NCBI GenBank assembly: GCA_030530315.1
Contig: JAUMVG010000010.1
Location: forward strand, 1-63,043
Direction: 5' to 3'
Length of the DNA stretch: 63,043 nucleotides
From: Clostridia bacterium
Lineage (GTDB): Bacteria; Bacillota; Clostridia; Christensenellales; Aristaeellaceae
In this document: positions 17,613 through 31,580 of the stretch, piece by piece
How the letters are laid out: each line of letters opens with the position of its first letter
Numbering within the stretch: the stretch's first letter is position 1
The notes under the pieces: generated by a model
Databases searched by the model: none
Seen by the model: the letters and a program-made list of their open reading frames with translations, nothing else
What the model was told of the DNA's origin: nothing
Program-made: the position numbers and the translations under genes

Positions 17613-18272
17613 ATGATCACCACGCGAGATCTGCGCATGCGCTTTTCAGACGGCACCGCCATCCGCTATGACGACCTGCGCTTCGAGGACGGCAAGTCCT
17701 ACGCCCTGCTGGGGGCCTCCGGCTGTGGAAAGACCACGCTGCTGAACCTGCTGGCAGGCATTCTCATCCCCGCCGGGGGCGAGATTCAGATCGACGGCCG
17801 GAGCACCTCCGGCTGGACGCAAAAGGCCCGCGACGCATACCGCATCGCCCACATCGGCTGTGTCTTCCAGGACTTCAAGCTGTTGGAGGAGATGACCGTC
17901 GCGGACAACATCAGCCTGCTGCGCCTGGAGGGCGTGGACGTCTCCGGCATGGACGCCCTGCTGGACCGGCTGGGCATCCTGCGGCTGAAGAAGCGCCGGG
18001 TGCAGCGGCTCTCCGGCGGCGAAAAGCAGCGCGTCGCCATCGCCCGGGCGCTCATCAAGCACCCCGCCCTCATCCTCGCCGACGAGCCCACCGGCAACCT
18101 GAACTTCGAGACCGGCGAGGCCGTCGTGGCCCAGCTGATCGAAAACATGGGCGCGGGCACGCTGATCACCGTCACCCACGACGACCGCCTGGCGCCCCGC
18201 TTCGACTGCGTCATGGACATGAACGCCATCGCCCACTTCGAGTCCGGAAGGGAGGCGGATGCCCGTGCTTAG
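17613..18272 (+). CDS. ABC transporter ATP-binding protein (MacB/LolD-like)
   Basis: The 219-residue ATPase has Walker [10 protein letters not shown] (about 34-42), a Q-loop in [13 protein letters not shown], signature [15 protein letters not shown], Walker [11 protein letters not shown] and the switch His in VTHDDRL. The length and the ADEPTGN form fit the MacB/LolD/FtsE group, whose members couple to FtsX-like permeases and move or act on extracytoplasmic substrates rather than importing with a binding protein. It starts after AGGAGG and overlaps the permease gene by 14 nt. Confidence 0.92.
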   Translation: MITTRDLRMRFSDGTAIRYDDLRFEDGKSYALLGASGCGKTTLLNLLAGILIPAGGEIQIDGRSTSGWTQKARDAYRIAHIGCVFQDFKLLEEMTVADNISLLRLEGVDVSGMDALLDRLGILRLKKRRVQRLSGGEKQRVAIARALIKHPALILADEPTGNLNFETGEAVVAQLIENMGAGTLITVTHDDRLAPRFDCVMDMNAIAHFESGREADARA

Positions 18273-19533
18273 GTTCGCGCTAAAGAGCATGGCCGTCCGC
18301 AAGGCGAAGCTGATCATGACGGCGCTTTCCGTCATCATCACCGCCAGCGTGGCCCTGATGGCCTACAACATCTCCACCCAGGTCTCCGAGGGCATCGTGA
18401 ACACCGCCGCGAAGTACGACATGATCATCGGTCCCTCAGGCAGCGCCACCCAGCTGGCGATGAACACCATGTTCTTCACCGACAAGCCCCTGGGCACCAT
18501 CCCCTATTCGGTGGTGGAGGACCTGCAAAACAGCGGCCTGGTGAACCAGGCCATCCCCTTCAGCATGGGCGACAGCTACAATGCCGCCCCCATCGTGGGC
18601 ACCGACGCCGCCCTGCTCGCGGACAAGCCCCTGAAATCCGGCGCCATGTTCGCCCAGGCCATGGAGGCCGTGGTGGGCTATGACGTGGCCCGGCAGTACG
18701 GCCTCTCCCCCGGGGACAGCATCGTCACCTCCCACGGCCTCGGCGGCAGCGGCGAGGCCCACGCCGCCTCCCCCCTCCGCGTCACCGGCGTGCTGGCCCG
18801 CACCAACACCGCCTACGACACCGCCGTGTTCACCCCCATTTCCACCATCTGGGCCCTTCACGACCACGAAGACGAGGATCATGACGCGGATCAGGGCGAG
18901 GCCCTCGTCGAAGGGCAGGCAGCCGAAGGCGATCACGCAGACGCCCACGGCGATGACAGTCCCGCCGGCGCCGGCGTCCATGGCGACCACGGCCACGCCG
19001 AGGAGGGCGAGATCTGCGCGGTGCTGGTGCGCTCCACCGGCTTCAACGCCTGGTCCCGGCTCTCCGCCATCTACGGCGGCGATTCAAACTACCTGGCCAT
19101 CAACCCCAACACGGTGCTGCGGGAGGTCATGGACAACGTGGACCTCAGCCGCCGGATCGTCTACATCCTCTGCGCCGTGATCCTGGTGATGAACCTGTTC
19201 GTGGTGTCGGTCATCGCGCTGCTGAATATGGTCGATTCCCGCCGGGAGATCTCGCTGATGCGCCTGATCGGCATCAGCATGAAGAAGATCAACCGCCTCT
19301 ACCTGATCCAGAACGCCCTCGCGGGCCTCGCCGCTGCGGCCCTGTCCCTGGGCCTTTCCCGGCTGTGCCTGCTGGCCATCCGGCGCTTCGTCGCGAGCAT
19401 GGGCATCGTGCTGGACGCCGCCCGGATCTATCCCATGGAGTGGGTCATCCTGCTGGCGGTGTTCCTGCTCAGCATCCTCCCCACAGCGGTCTGCACCCAC
19501 AGCATGTCCCGCCGGGCCACGCTGGAAGCCTGA
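18259..19533 (+). CDS. FtsX/MacB-like ABC permease with acidic His-rich loop
   Basis: The 424-residue permease has an N-terminal membrane segment (about 15-38), a long extracytoplasmic domain, and three C-terminal membrane segments (about 295-420), the usual MacB/FtsX plan. Unusually, the loop at about 200-252 is packed with His, Asp and Glu: [15 protein letters not shown], then [11 protein letters not shown] and [13 protein letters not shown]. Such stretches are typical of zinc or nickel transport proteins. Together with the Cys-rich first gene and the lipoprotein that follows, this suggests a metal-related unit. The substrate is not established. Confidence 0.85.
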   Translation: MPVLRFALKSMAVRKAKLIMTALSVIITASVALMAYNISTQVSEGIVNTAAKYDMIIGPSGSATQLAMNTMFFTDKPLGTIPYSVVEDLQNSGLVNQAIPFSMGDSYNAAPIVGTDAALLADKPLKSGAMFAQAMEAVVGYDVARQYGLSPGDSIVTSHGLGGSGEAHAASPLRVTGVLARTNTAYDTAVFTPISTIWALHDHEDEDHDADQGEALVEGQAAEGDHADAHGDDSPAGAGVHGDHGHAEEGEICAVLVRSTGFNAWSRLSAIYGGDSNYLAINPNTVLREVMDNVDLSRRIVYILCAVILVMNLFVVSVIALLNMVDSRREISLMRLIGISMKKINRLYLIQNALAGLAAAALSLGLSRLCLLAIRRFVASMGIVLDAARIYPMEWVILLAVFLLSILPTAVCTHSMSRRATLEA

Positions 19534-19569
19534 CGTTCCTTCCTATCCCAATCTCAAAGTGAGGTAAAC

Positions 19570-20469
19570 ATGAAAAAGCTCATCGCACTGGCCCTCGCGC
19601 TGGTCCTCGCCGCCGCCCTGCTCTCGGGCTGCGGCAAGGGCTCCGCCGAGGCGCAGCCCCTCAGCTTCGCGGAATCCGCGAGCCTGGACACCATCAAGGC
19701 CCTGAACGGCAAGCAGGTCACCCTCACCGGTTACATGGCCACCCTTTCACCCCTCAGCGGCGCGTACATCTACCTGATGAACCTGCCCTACCAGAGCTGC
19801 CCCTTCTGCGTGCCCAACACCCAGCAGCTGGCCAACACCATGGCGGTCTACGCGGCAAAGAACGCCAAGTTCACCTACACAGACCGGCCCGTCCGCATCA
19901 CGGGCCGCATGGAGGTGGGCGATTTCAGCGATGAATACGGCTACACCTACAACTACCGCATCGTGGACGCCAGCTATGAGACCGTGGACCTCTCCGAAAT
20001 CTCCTCGGACTACGCCCTCTACAACGCCCTGGCGGAGGACGGCGTCATCGCCGACGTGAATGCCATGTTCGATTACCTGCTGTTCATCTGCCAGTGGACG
20101 GAGTACCAGGGCGGCTACACCGACGAAAACGGCAACCAGCTCTCCTACTATCTCTATCCCGGCGACGTCGAGAACGCCCTGGCGGACGACAGCGCCTACG
20201 GCTACGCTGCCCAGGCCTCCGCGGACTACTACCCGGGCCTGATCCGCCGGGTCAGGGCGGTCAGCGCCGACGGGCTCGAGGACCTCGTGGCCATCCTGGA
20301 ATCCGCCCAGGCGGTGGAGCAGCGCGCCCGCGCCGAGCTGGCCGACCAGCAGTACAGCTACGACGACGAGGCGGACAAGTACGAGCTGATCCACGGCCAG
20401 GAGCTCTCCGACCTGTTCTACGACGTCTATGGCCAGTTCTCCCAGTGGCTGACCCGGTATCAGCTGTAA
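19570..20469 (+). CDS. OB-fold-like lipoprotein
   Basis: The 299-residue protein has a lipoprotein signal peptide ending in LLSGC (Cys21). Residues 40-135 contain LNGKQVTLTGYMATLSPL and YQSCPFCVPN, a small beta-barrel-like domain with a CxxC pair, followed by a Tyr/Asp-rich helical domain. It follows the permease by 36 nt after GAGG and closes the operon. The CxxC together with the His-rich permease suggests a surface metal-handling role, but I do not know a tested homologue. A terminator follows at 20549. Confidence 0.8.
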   Translation: MKKLIALALALVLAAALLSGCGKGSAEAQPLSFAESASLDTIKALNGKQVTLTGYMATLSPLSGAYIYLMNLPYQSCPFCVPNTQQLANTMAVYAAKNAKFTYTDRPVRITGRMEVGDFSDEYGYTYNYRIVDASYETVDLSEISSDYALYNALAEDGVIADVNAMFDYLLFICQWTEYQGGYTDENGNQLSYYLYPGDVENALADDSAYGYAAQASADYYPGLIRRVRAVSADGLEDLVAILESAQAVEQRARAELADQQYSYDDEADKYELIHGQELSDLFYDVYGQFSQWLTRYQL

Positions 20470-20548
20470 CAATCCTGCAGGATTGCCAGCGGGTCCCTGC
20501 AAAAACCGCTCTGTCTTCCGAATCACATACATTTCCAGGCATAAAGCA

Positions 20549-20587
20549 CGGGCAGGCATCCCATTCGATGCCTGCCCGCGCCTTTTT
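20549..20587 (+). terminator. Rho-independent terminator of the ABC/lipoprotein operon
   Basis: CGGGCAGGCATC pairs with GATGCCTGCCCG, then GCGCC and five T residues follow. Confidence 0.85.
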
Positions 20588-20702
20588 ATCGTTTGTTTAT
20601 CCCGCCATATCAGCTTTCCCCTTTGGGGAAGGTGGCATGCGGCACAGCCGCAAGCCGGATGAGGTTCCCCCGTCCCGGCATTGCGCTCTTCCTCGCCCGA
20701 CG

Positions 20703-21260
20703 TCAGCCGGCCAGCCGGATGCTGCCGATGATCCGCTTCAGCAGCGCCACGTCCTCCTCCGAGGGCTCCAGCGTCCGGTCGCTGTCGGCATTGCCCACAT
20801 AGGCGAGGAACGACAGCTCACGGCCGTCCACCACCGTATCCGCACAGAAGTAGGGACCCTCGTCGTCCTCGGCGCTGAGCACCACGATGGGCACGCCGTT
20901 CGTCCACAGCGTTCCGAGGTACTTCGGATCGTCGTCCTCGTAATCCTCCATCAGGGCCACGACGCAGGCGTCCAGGCTGTCCTCGCTCACGCCGTCCCAC
21001 AGCGCCTCGTAGTCCTCGTCCAGGTCGCCGAAGGCCGCGCACTCGATCACCAGCCCGACATCCGTGGGGGCCTCGAGCACGCCCAGCTCCTCATAGTCCT
21101 CGTCGGACCACAGGCTGCCGGTGTCCACGATCCAGTCTCCGGGAACCGAGAGCGTGTAGTAGCTCGTGGTGAACGCCTGGGTCAGCTCCTCGGCGCAGGC
21201 GCCTGCGGTCAGCGCCGCCGCCAGGGCCAGCGCCAGCAGTACCAATGTGACTCGCTTCAT
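20703..21260 (-). CDS. Secreted protein of unknown function, acidic
   Basis: The 185-residue protein has a signal peptide (about 1-22, LVLLALALAAALTAGACA) and a mature domain with SYYTLSVPGDWIVDTG, an architecture like small secreted proteins with PsbP/Mog1-type folds that begin with a Tyr/Phe-x-Val-P-x-x-W motif. It is rich in Asp and Glu. I chose ATG 21260 because GGAGGT is about 7 nt upstream; ATG 21266 is too close to that site. It is 32 nt after the beta-galactosidase gene and probably co-transcribed. No function is assigned. Confidence 0.7.
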   Translation of the reverse strand: MKRVTLVLLALALAAALTAGACAEELTQAFTTSYYTLSVPGDWIVDTGSLWSDEDYEELGVLEAPTDVGLVIECAAFGDLDEDYEALWDGVSEDSLDACVVALMEDYEDDDPKYLGTLWTNGVPIVVLSAEDDEGPYFCADTVVDGRELSFLAYVGNADSDRTLEPSEEDVALLKRIIGSIRLAG

Positions 21261-21292
21261 GTTCATACCTCCCACGGGATCCTCGCCCGATG

Positions 21293-24990
<3,698 letters not shown>

Positions 24991-25035
24991 AGCAACCTCC
25001 AAAACCGCCGGTGATCCCAGCATCTCGTTATCACA

Positions 25036-25064
25036 AATATACACGAACCGGCGCAAAATGTCAA
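25036..25064 (-). promoter_or_regulatory. Promoter of the secreted protein-lacZ operon
   Basis: On the minus strand TTGACA (25059-25064) and TATATT (25036-25041) are exactly 17 nt apart, about 45 nt before the start codon at 24990. Confidence 0.8.
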
Positions 25065-25177
25065 CAGTCGCGGGCAAAAGCAGGCGGATCGGGCCGCCTT
25101 CGGCCCAAAAAGCCGGCCGCCCGGCGCGCATCCGCCGGGCGACAGGCCATTCATCATGCAGTTTCAGTTATAATCCG

Positions 25178-26548
25178 TCACTCCTGCACCACCACGGTCG
25201 TGCCGGAGGGGCAGTTGTCGTAGATCCACTTGGCGGCCTCCAGGGGCAGGCGCACGCATCCGTGGGAGGCCCGATGGCCCAGTCCGCCGTCCCCGGGCTT
25301 GCCCTTGGGCTGGCTTACGGTGTTGGAGTGGAACAACACGCCGCCCACGATCTGGTAGGCCCACTTGGCGTAGCAGTGGAACTGCTTGAAGTAGTACCAC
25401 TCGCCGCCGGCCTTGCCGCCGGCCTGGTAGGTGCCCAGAGGCGTGGGAGTGTCCTTCTTTCCGGTGGCGCACTTGTAGGTGTGGATCGGACCCTCATAGG
25501 TGGAGCCGGTCCACTTGCCCACGTACACCCGCTGGTCGCCCACGTCCACCACCAGCTTGTAGGGGAACACGTACTCCTCGCCCTCGAGGGCCTTGGTGGA
25601 GAACAGCACCCGCTGGGTCTGCTCGTCGGCGATGCCCGTCTCCTGCAGGCCGTTCTTGCGCTGGAAGTACTTCAATGCCATTTCAGACAACGCGCCAAAG
25701 GCGCCATCCGCCGCGTAGAGGTAGTTCAGCTGGTGAAGCCGCGTCTGGACCCTCAGCACCTCGTTGCCGGTATCGCCCTTCTTCACCGTCGTGCGGTAGA
25801 TCTGGAAATCCCGGTCGCCGTCCACAAACTCCATCAGCGCGGGGGTGATGGTCGCGTCCGTGGCGGAGTTGTCCACCGGCACGTTCAGCGGCAGGTCGAA
25901 CACCATGTCCATCTCGGCGAACATGCCCTCGGAGTTGAGCTCGGGCGTGGGAGAGGGCGTGGGCGTCACGCCGAACATCGGGTCAAAGTCATGTATGTAT
26001 GCCTTGAACTGTATGATCGCCGCCTCCGTGCCGCTGCCGGAGACGCCGTCCACCTTGCCGCCGTAGAAGCCCCACAGGCCCAGCACGGACTGCACGCGGG
26101 TCACCTCGCCGCCGAACATGGTGCTGTCCTCCGAGGCGGGCACCAGCGTGGACAGGTCGGAAAACAGCAGTTGCTGGGTGGCCGCGTCGGCGATGCCGGT
26201 ATCCTCCAGGTTGTTGTTGCGCTGGAAGGCGCGGACCGCCGTCTCGGTGTTCTGGCCGAACACGCCATCCGCCGCGTCCCGCAGGTAGCCCAGCTCGATC
26301 AGCCGGTTCTGCATGAACACGATGTAGGCCATGCTGTCCTCGCCGTCCCGGTCGCCCAGCTGCAGCGTGGGATACTGGCCGGCAGCCGCCGGGGCCTCCG
26401 CCTGAGGCTCACCCTGCGCGGCAGACTCCTGGCCGGCCTCCATGTTGCCGAACAGGGCCTCCTGGCCCGAGATGGCCCAGCCGCACTGGGGAACCGTCAT
26501 CAGCAGAACAACCAGCATCAACACGCAAAACACGCGCCGCACTCGCAT
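25178..26548 (-). CDS. L,D-transpeptidase with three peptidoglycan-binding repeats
   Basis: The 456-residue secreted enzyme has a signal peptide (about 1-25) and three PG-binding-1-like repeats: VFMQNRLIELGYLRDAADG, VTRVQSVLGLWGFYGGKVDG, and LRVQTRLHQLNYLYAADG, the first and third continuing with an AVRAFQ/ALKYFQ-type helix and ending at LLF or VLF. A TPTPSPTPE linker lies between the second and third. The C-terminal YkuD domain carries the catalytic SHGCVRLP motif near residue 430. Such enzymes make 3-3 cross-links in peptidoglycan or attach proteins to it. ATG 26548 is 5 nt after GGAGGT and is preferred to ATG 26560. It is a single gene between operons. Confidence 0.93.
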   Translation of the reverse strand: MRVRRVFCVLMLVVLLMTVPQCGWAISGQEALFGNMEAGQESAAQGEPQAEAPAAAGQYPTLQLGDRDGEDSMAYIVFMQNRLIELGYLRDAADGVFGQNTETAVRAFQRNNNLEDTGIADAATQQLLFSDLSTLVPASEDSTMFGGEVTRVQSVLGLWGFYGGKVDGVSGSGTEAAIIQFKAYIHDFDPMFGVTPTPSPTPELNSEGMFAEMDMVFDLPLNVPVDNSATDATITPALMEFVDGDRDFQIYRTTVKKGDTGNEVLRVQTRLHQLNYLYAADGAFGALSEMALKYFQRKNGLQETGIADEQTQRVLFSTKALEGEEYVFPYKLVVDVGDQRVYVGKWTGSTYEGPIHTYKCATGKKDTPTPLGTYQAGGKAGGEWYYFKQFHCYAKWAYQIVGGVLFHSNTVSQPKGKPGDGGLGHRASHGCVRLPLEAAKWIYDNCPSGTTVVVQE

Positions 26549-26701
26549 ACGCACCTCCATCGGCGGCCAGCGCCGCCGTTCACACACATTCATACGGGCG
26601 GACAGAATCCGCCGCCTCAGTGCTACCATTATAGCGCCGCATTCCGCCAAATAAACGGCGATTCCTTTAAGTTTTGTAGTATAAATACCACTGATCGCGC
26701 G

Positions 26702-26851
26702 TCATTCCGCGGGCGCTTCCGTGGGCGCCTGGATCAGCACCTCGCCCGTCTCCACCACCTGGAAGCGGCAGCCGCCCAGCAGCAGCGCCGCCAGCAGCAG
26801 GACCACCGCCAACAGCGCCGCGCGCCTGCACGCGCCATTGCCTTTTTTCAT
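26702..26851 (-). CDS. Small lipoprotein
   Basis: The 49-residue protein has a lipoprotein signal sequence with LLLGGC (Cys at about 28) and a short mature tail, RFQVVETGEVLIQAPTEAPAE broken after 20 residues. GGAGG lies 9 nt before ATG 26851. It follows the terminator of the isomerase gene. It is too short for a fold, and the TEAPAE tail resembles a linker, so it may be a lipid-anchored peptide or a degenerate remnant. Confidence 0.6.
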   Translation of the reverse strand: MKKGNGACRRAALLAVVLLLAALLLGGCRFQVVETGEVLIQAPTEAPAE

Positions 26852-26875
26852 GAAGGATACCTCCCCTGCCGCGAG

Positions 26876-26923
26876 AAAACCGCCGCAGCCGCCCGACAAG
26901 TCGGGAGACTGCGGCGGCTGCGG
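26876..26923 (-). terminator. Rho-independent terminator after the isomerase gene
   Basis: On the minus strand CCGCAGCCGCC pairs with GGCGGCTGCGG, followed by CGG and TTTT, 15 nt after the stop at 26938. Confidence 0.8.
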
Positions 26924-26937
26924 TCTGCCGTCGCGGA

Positions 26938-28425
26938 TTACGCGAAGGGATTCTCGCTCTTGTAGTAGCAGCCCTTGGGCTGGTTGAAGGAGATCTTCTC
27001 GATGCCCAGATACTTGAGCACCTCGAAGATGGCCTTGCCGGCATGGCCGAAGGCCACGGCGCCGTGATGGGGATAGCCGTCCTCAATCAGCACATGGCGA
27101 TAGAAGCGGTTCATCTCGGGGATGGCGAACACGCCGATGCCGCCGAAGGACTGGGTGGCCACGGGCAGGACCTCGCCCTCGGCGATGTAAGCCTGCAGCA
27201 CGCTGTCCTTGTTGCCCTGGAGGCGATAGAAGGTGATGTCGCCGGGAGCGATGTCGCCCTCGAGGGTGCCGCGGGTGATGTCGGGCTCGCCGCCGCCCTC
27301 AAGGCCGCGGTTCATGATCAGCTGGTACTTCATCGTGCCGCAGCTGAGCCTGCACATCGGGGTGTTGCCGCAGTGGAAGCCCATGAAGGTCTCATTGTGG
27401 CGATAGTTGAACTTACCCTCAATGCTCGCCTTGTACATGTCGGCGGGTACGCTGTTGTTGATGTCCAGCAGGGTAACGGCCTCGCCGGTCACGCAGGTGC
27501 CGATGTACTCGGACAGGGCGCCGTAGATGTCCACCTCGCAGGCGGTGCAGATGCCCATGCCGGTCAGGCGGCTGTTGACGTAGCAGGGCACGAAGCCGAA
27601 CTCGGTCTGGAATGCCGGCCAGCACTTGTTGGCCATGACCACATACTTGGCGGTGCCCTTGTTGGCCTCGATCCAGTCGAGCAGGGTCAGCTCATACTGG
27701 GCCAGCTTCGGCAGGATGCCGGGATACTTGTTGCCCTCGCCCAGCTCGTCCTCCATCTCCTTGATCTTGGCGGGGATGCGGGGATCGTTGGCATGCTCCT
27801 TGAAGGCCTTCAGCAGGTCCAGCTCGGAATTCTCCTGCACGTTCACGCCCAGCTTGAAGATCGGGGCGATGGGGGCGTTGCAGGCCAGGAAGTCGAAGGG
27901 ACGGGGACCGAAGGTGATGATCTTCAGGTCCTGCAGGCCCAGGATCGTGCGGGCGATGGGCACGAAGTCGATGATCTCGTTGGCGCAATACTCGGCGTCG
28001 CCCACGGGATACTCGGGGATATAGGCCTTGATGCCGCTCAGCTTCAGGTTATAGGAAGCGTTCAGCATGCCGCAGTACGCGTCGCCGCGATCGCTGCTCA
28101 GCACGCCCACGTTCTCTTCAGCCGCCGCGATGTACATCACGGGGCCGCCGAACTTCTTGGCGATCAGGGTCTCGGGGCCCTCGGGGCCGAAGTTGCCCAG
28201 GAACACGACCAGCGCGTTGATGCCGGACTTCTGGATCTCCTCATAGGCCTCGTTCACGTTGGCGTCGATGCCGCCCTCGATGATCGTCTGACACTCATAG
28301 ATGTCGAAGTTCTTTTCCTTCAGCTTCGCCACGATCGCCTTGCGGCGCTTCTCGGAAAGCGTAATCGGGAAGCAGTCGCGGCTGACCGCAACGATGCCCA
28401 TCTTGACCTGCGGAATGTTGTTCAT
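26938..28425 (-). CDS. L-fucose/L-arabinose isomerase family protein
   Basis: The 495-residue protein matches the cytoplasmic FucI/AraA-fold isomerases, with the N-terminal Rossmann-like part (GIVAVSRDCFPITLSEKRR), an ALVVFLGNFGPEG segment and C-terminal metal-site candidates such as Glu in QTEFGFVPCY (near 270) and His in MGFHCGNTP. These enzymes convert aldoses to ketoses with manganese. The exact sugar cannot be read; family members without tested substrates are common. A good promoter and AAGGAGGAG site precede it and a terminator follows, so it is its own unit, with no fucose kinase or aldolase nearby. Confidence 0.8.
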   Translation of the reverse strand: MNNIPQVKMGIVAVSRDCFPITLSEKRRKAIVAKLKEKNFDIYECQTIIEGGIDANVNEAYEEIQKSGINALVVFLGNFGPEGPETLIAKKFGGPVMYIAAAEENVGVLSSDRGDAYCGMLNASYNLKLSGIKAYIPEYPVGDAEYCANEIIDFVPIARTILGLQDLKIITFGPRPFDFLACNAPIAPIFKLGVNVQENSELDLLKAFKEHANDPRIPAKIKEMEDELGEGNKYPGILPKLAQYELTLLDWIEANKGTAKYVVMANKCWPAFQTEFGFVPCYVNSRLTGMGICTACEVDIYGALSEYIGTCVTGEAVTLLDINNSVPADMYKASIEGKFNYRHNETFMGFHCGNTPMCRLSCGTMKYQLIMNRGLEGGGEPDITRGTLEGDIAPGDITFYRLQGNKDSVLQAYIAEGEVLPVATQSFGGIGVFAIPEMNRFYRHVLIEDGYPHHGAVAFGHAGKAIFEVLKYLGIEKISFNQPKGCYYKSENPFA

Positions 28426-28477
28426 AGGTATCTCCTCCTTGCTTGGTACATAAATGCATTCTTAACCCGATAATCCA

Positions 28478-28506
28478 ATAATAGCATGCTTTACAATCAT
28501 AGTCAA
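28478..28506 (-). promoter_or_regulatory. Promoter of the isomerase gene
   Basis: TTGACT (28501-28506) and TATTAT (28478-28483) on the minus strand are 17 nt apart, about 53 nt before the start codon. Confidence 0.75.
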
Positions 28507-28582
28507 GGGGTTGTTTTTCTTTCTCCGCAACCCCGGCGCAACGGCGGAAATGTAAAGAAAGCGCGCAGACCCGCCCCGCCCG

Positions 28583-29779
28583 TCAGTAAATGTCCCGGCT
28601 GCCGGTGTAGGTGGTGCCGTCGTTCAGCGTCAGCACCGTATACTTCGCGGAGATCCAGCAGGCCTCGCCATAGTAGCTGCAATGGTACCAGCAGGTGCCG
28701 GTGGCGTCCTTTTTCGCGTCGCCCAGGTAGCCCAGCACCTCGCCGCCGAACAGCAGGCCGAAGATCTCGTTGTCCACGCCGGGGCCCACGCGCATCAGCA
28801 GGTCCGTTCCCGGGTTGACGGCGCTCACCGTGCCCTCGCAGGAGCGCAGGTAGCTCGTCTGGAAGCTCAGCGACTGGGGCAGCAGCACGTCCAGGTAATC
28901 CAGGCACACATAGCCGGTCATGCCGTCGTACTCGGCCTCCACGAAGCAGCGGTCGTTGCCGTAGTAGGCGGCGTTGGACTGCACCCGCACCGTCGCCCCT
29001 AGAGGCACCTCAGCCAGCGCCTGGGCCTTGGTGGAGGGCGTGGCGCGCAGCGTCACGAAGCTCTGGCAGTTGACCACCTTCGCGTCCACCGGAAACTGCA
29101 GTCCCTCCGCGCCGTCCTCCCCCGCTTCAGGCGCCGGGGTGTAGAAGAAGCCGCCCAGCTCGCCCTGCGCCGCGGGCGCGGCCGTGGGCGCGGCGGTCTC
29201 CTGGGGCAGCGGCTGGCCGCTGAAGCCCGCGTCATCCGTCACGTTATAGAAGCTGTTTTCGGGCAGCTCGGTCCAGGTGATCTGGACCTCCCGCATCCGC
29301 ACCCACACCAGGAACGCCTCGGGAAGCTCCGCCACATCCGTGCCCTTCAGGAAGAAGCGCAGCTCCGCGCCCTTTGAAAGTCCGCCGGGCTGGGTGGGCA
29401 CGCAGAGCACGCCGTCCGCCACGTAGGGCTCTCCCTGCTCCCAATCCAGCTGCGAAACCTTCGCGTCCAGCTCCGTCTCGCCCGCCTGGGACAGCCCGGA
29501 CAGCTGCCCTGTAAAGGCGCACTCGTACTGCGTCCCCTGGTAGGGCGCGCCGTCCAGCTCGCCGCTGTCGCCCATGTCCATGTCGATGTAGTAGCCCTCG
29601 AAGCTGCCGTCCGCGCTGAGGTGCAGCTCGGTGTGCCACGCCCCCACGCCGCTGGCCAGGTAATAGCTGCCCACCAGTTGGGAGAACGAGCCCTCTGCCG
29701 ACGCGGTCAGGCTCCAGCCCAGCGCCGCACCGGCAATGACCATCGCCAGCGCGATTATCCAGTACAGTGTCCTCTTCAC
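28583..29779 (-). CDS. Membrane-anchored protein with C-terminal SH3 domains
   Basis: The 398-residue protein starts with GTG 29779 and has an N-terminal signal or anchor (about 5-28). Residues 30-185 form a beta-rich domain of unknown type with repeated SADGSFEGYYIDMDMG-like strands. After an Ala/Pro/Thr linker (about 200-215) come two bacterial SH3-like domains: VVNCQSFVTLRATPSTKAQA and a second beginning SCEGTVSAVNPGTDLLMRVG. The first is close to the repeats of the secreted protein at 52553. SH3b domains often bind cell-wall peptides. GAGG lies 10 nt upstream. Confidence 0.75.
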   Translation of the reverse strand: MKRTLYWIIALAMVIAGAALGWSLTASAEGSFSQLVGSYYLASGVGAWHTELHLSADGSFEGYYIDMDMGDSGELDGAPYQGTQYECAFTGQLSGLSQAGETELDAKVSQLDWEQGEPYVADGVLCVPTQPGGLSKGAELRFFLKGTDVAELPEAFLVWVRMREVQITWTELPENSFYNVTDDAGFSGQPLPQETAAPTAAPAAQGELGGFFYTPAPEAGEDGAEGLQFPVDAKVVNCQSFVTLRATPSTKAQALAEVPLGATVRVQSNAAYYGNDRCFVEAEYDGMTGYVCLDYLDVLLPQSLSFQTSYLRSCEGTVSAVNPGTDLLMRVGPGVDNEIFGLLFGGEVLGYLGDAKKDATGTCWYHCSYYGEACWISAKYTVLTLNDGTTYTGSRDIY

Positions 29780-29851
29780 AGTCCTTTCACCTCATCCCCC
29801 GTCGCGCTCCAGCCGCGCCGGGTCCTTTCTTTTCGATCCCAAGATCCCATG

Positions 29852-29900
29852 AAAAGGGCCGCCCCAAGCGCCGGGAGAGCCGGTCGGCGGCTCCCCGGGG
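29852..29900 (-). terminator. Terminator-like hairpin after asnS
   Basis: On the minus strand CCCCGGGGAGCCG can pair with CGGCTCTCCCGG and outer GGGG, and CGGCCCTTTT follows. It lies 20 nt after the asnS stop. Confidence 0.5.
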
Positions 29901-29919
29901 TTTGAGACGGCCTCTTTGA

Positions 29920-31317
<1,398 letters not shown>

Positions 31318-31361
31318 GGTTTTTCCCTCTTTCGAGCCGATTGTCGGCCTGCTTTTCAACT

Positions 31362-31390
31362 ATTATACTGGATTGAATGTTAACTGTAAA
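31362..31390 (-). promoter_or_regulatory. asnS promoter
   Basis: TTTACA (31385-31390) and TATAAT (31362-31367) on the minus strand are 17 nt apart. Confidence 0.75.
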
Positions 31391-31530
31391 GCGCGACGGC
31401 GCACATTCGGCGGCGCCCACACCGCGCTCTGCTCGCCGATCCCGGGTTCTTTCAGCCAAGTTAACATAAAACGACCGTCATTTCGGTCAAAATTGACATT
31501 CGCCGCCTTTTCAAAGGTCCGGTTCCATGG

Positions 31531-31536
31531 TACAAT
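31531..31536 (+). promoter_or_regulatory. Extended -10 element of the glycosyltransferase gene
   Basis: TGGTACAAT gives an extended -10 with TACAAT at 31531-31536. The -35 position holds only TTTTCA. Upstream, GTCAA-AA-TTGAC (31487-31498) is an inverted repeat that could be an operator. Confidence 0.5.
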
Positions 31537-31580
31537 GCAAGGTACATGATAATGAAAACGCTACAGGGAGGTCGCCTCCT

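Noticed and set aside
31527-31580. ATG 31527 as start of the glycosyltransferase
   Set aside because: The codon overlaps the probable -10 element; TTG 31581 has a well-placed GGGAGG and gives the normal family N-terminus.
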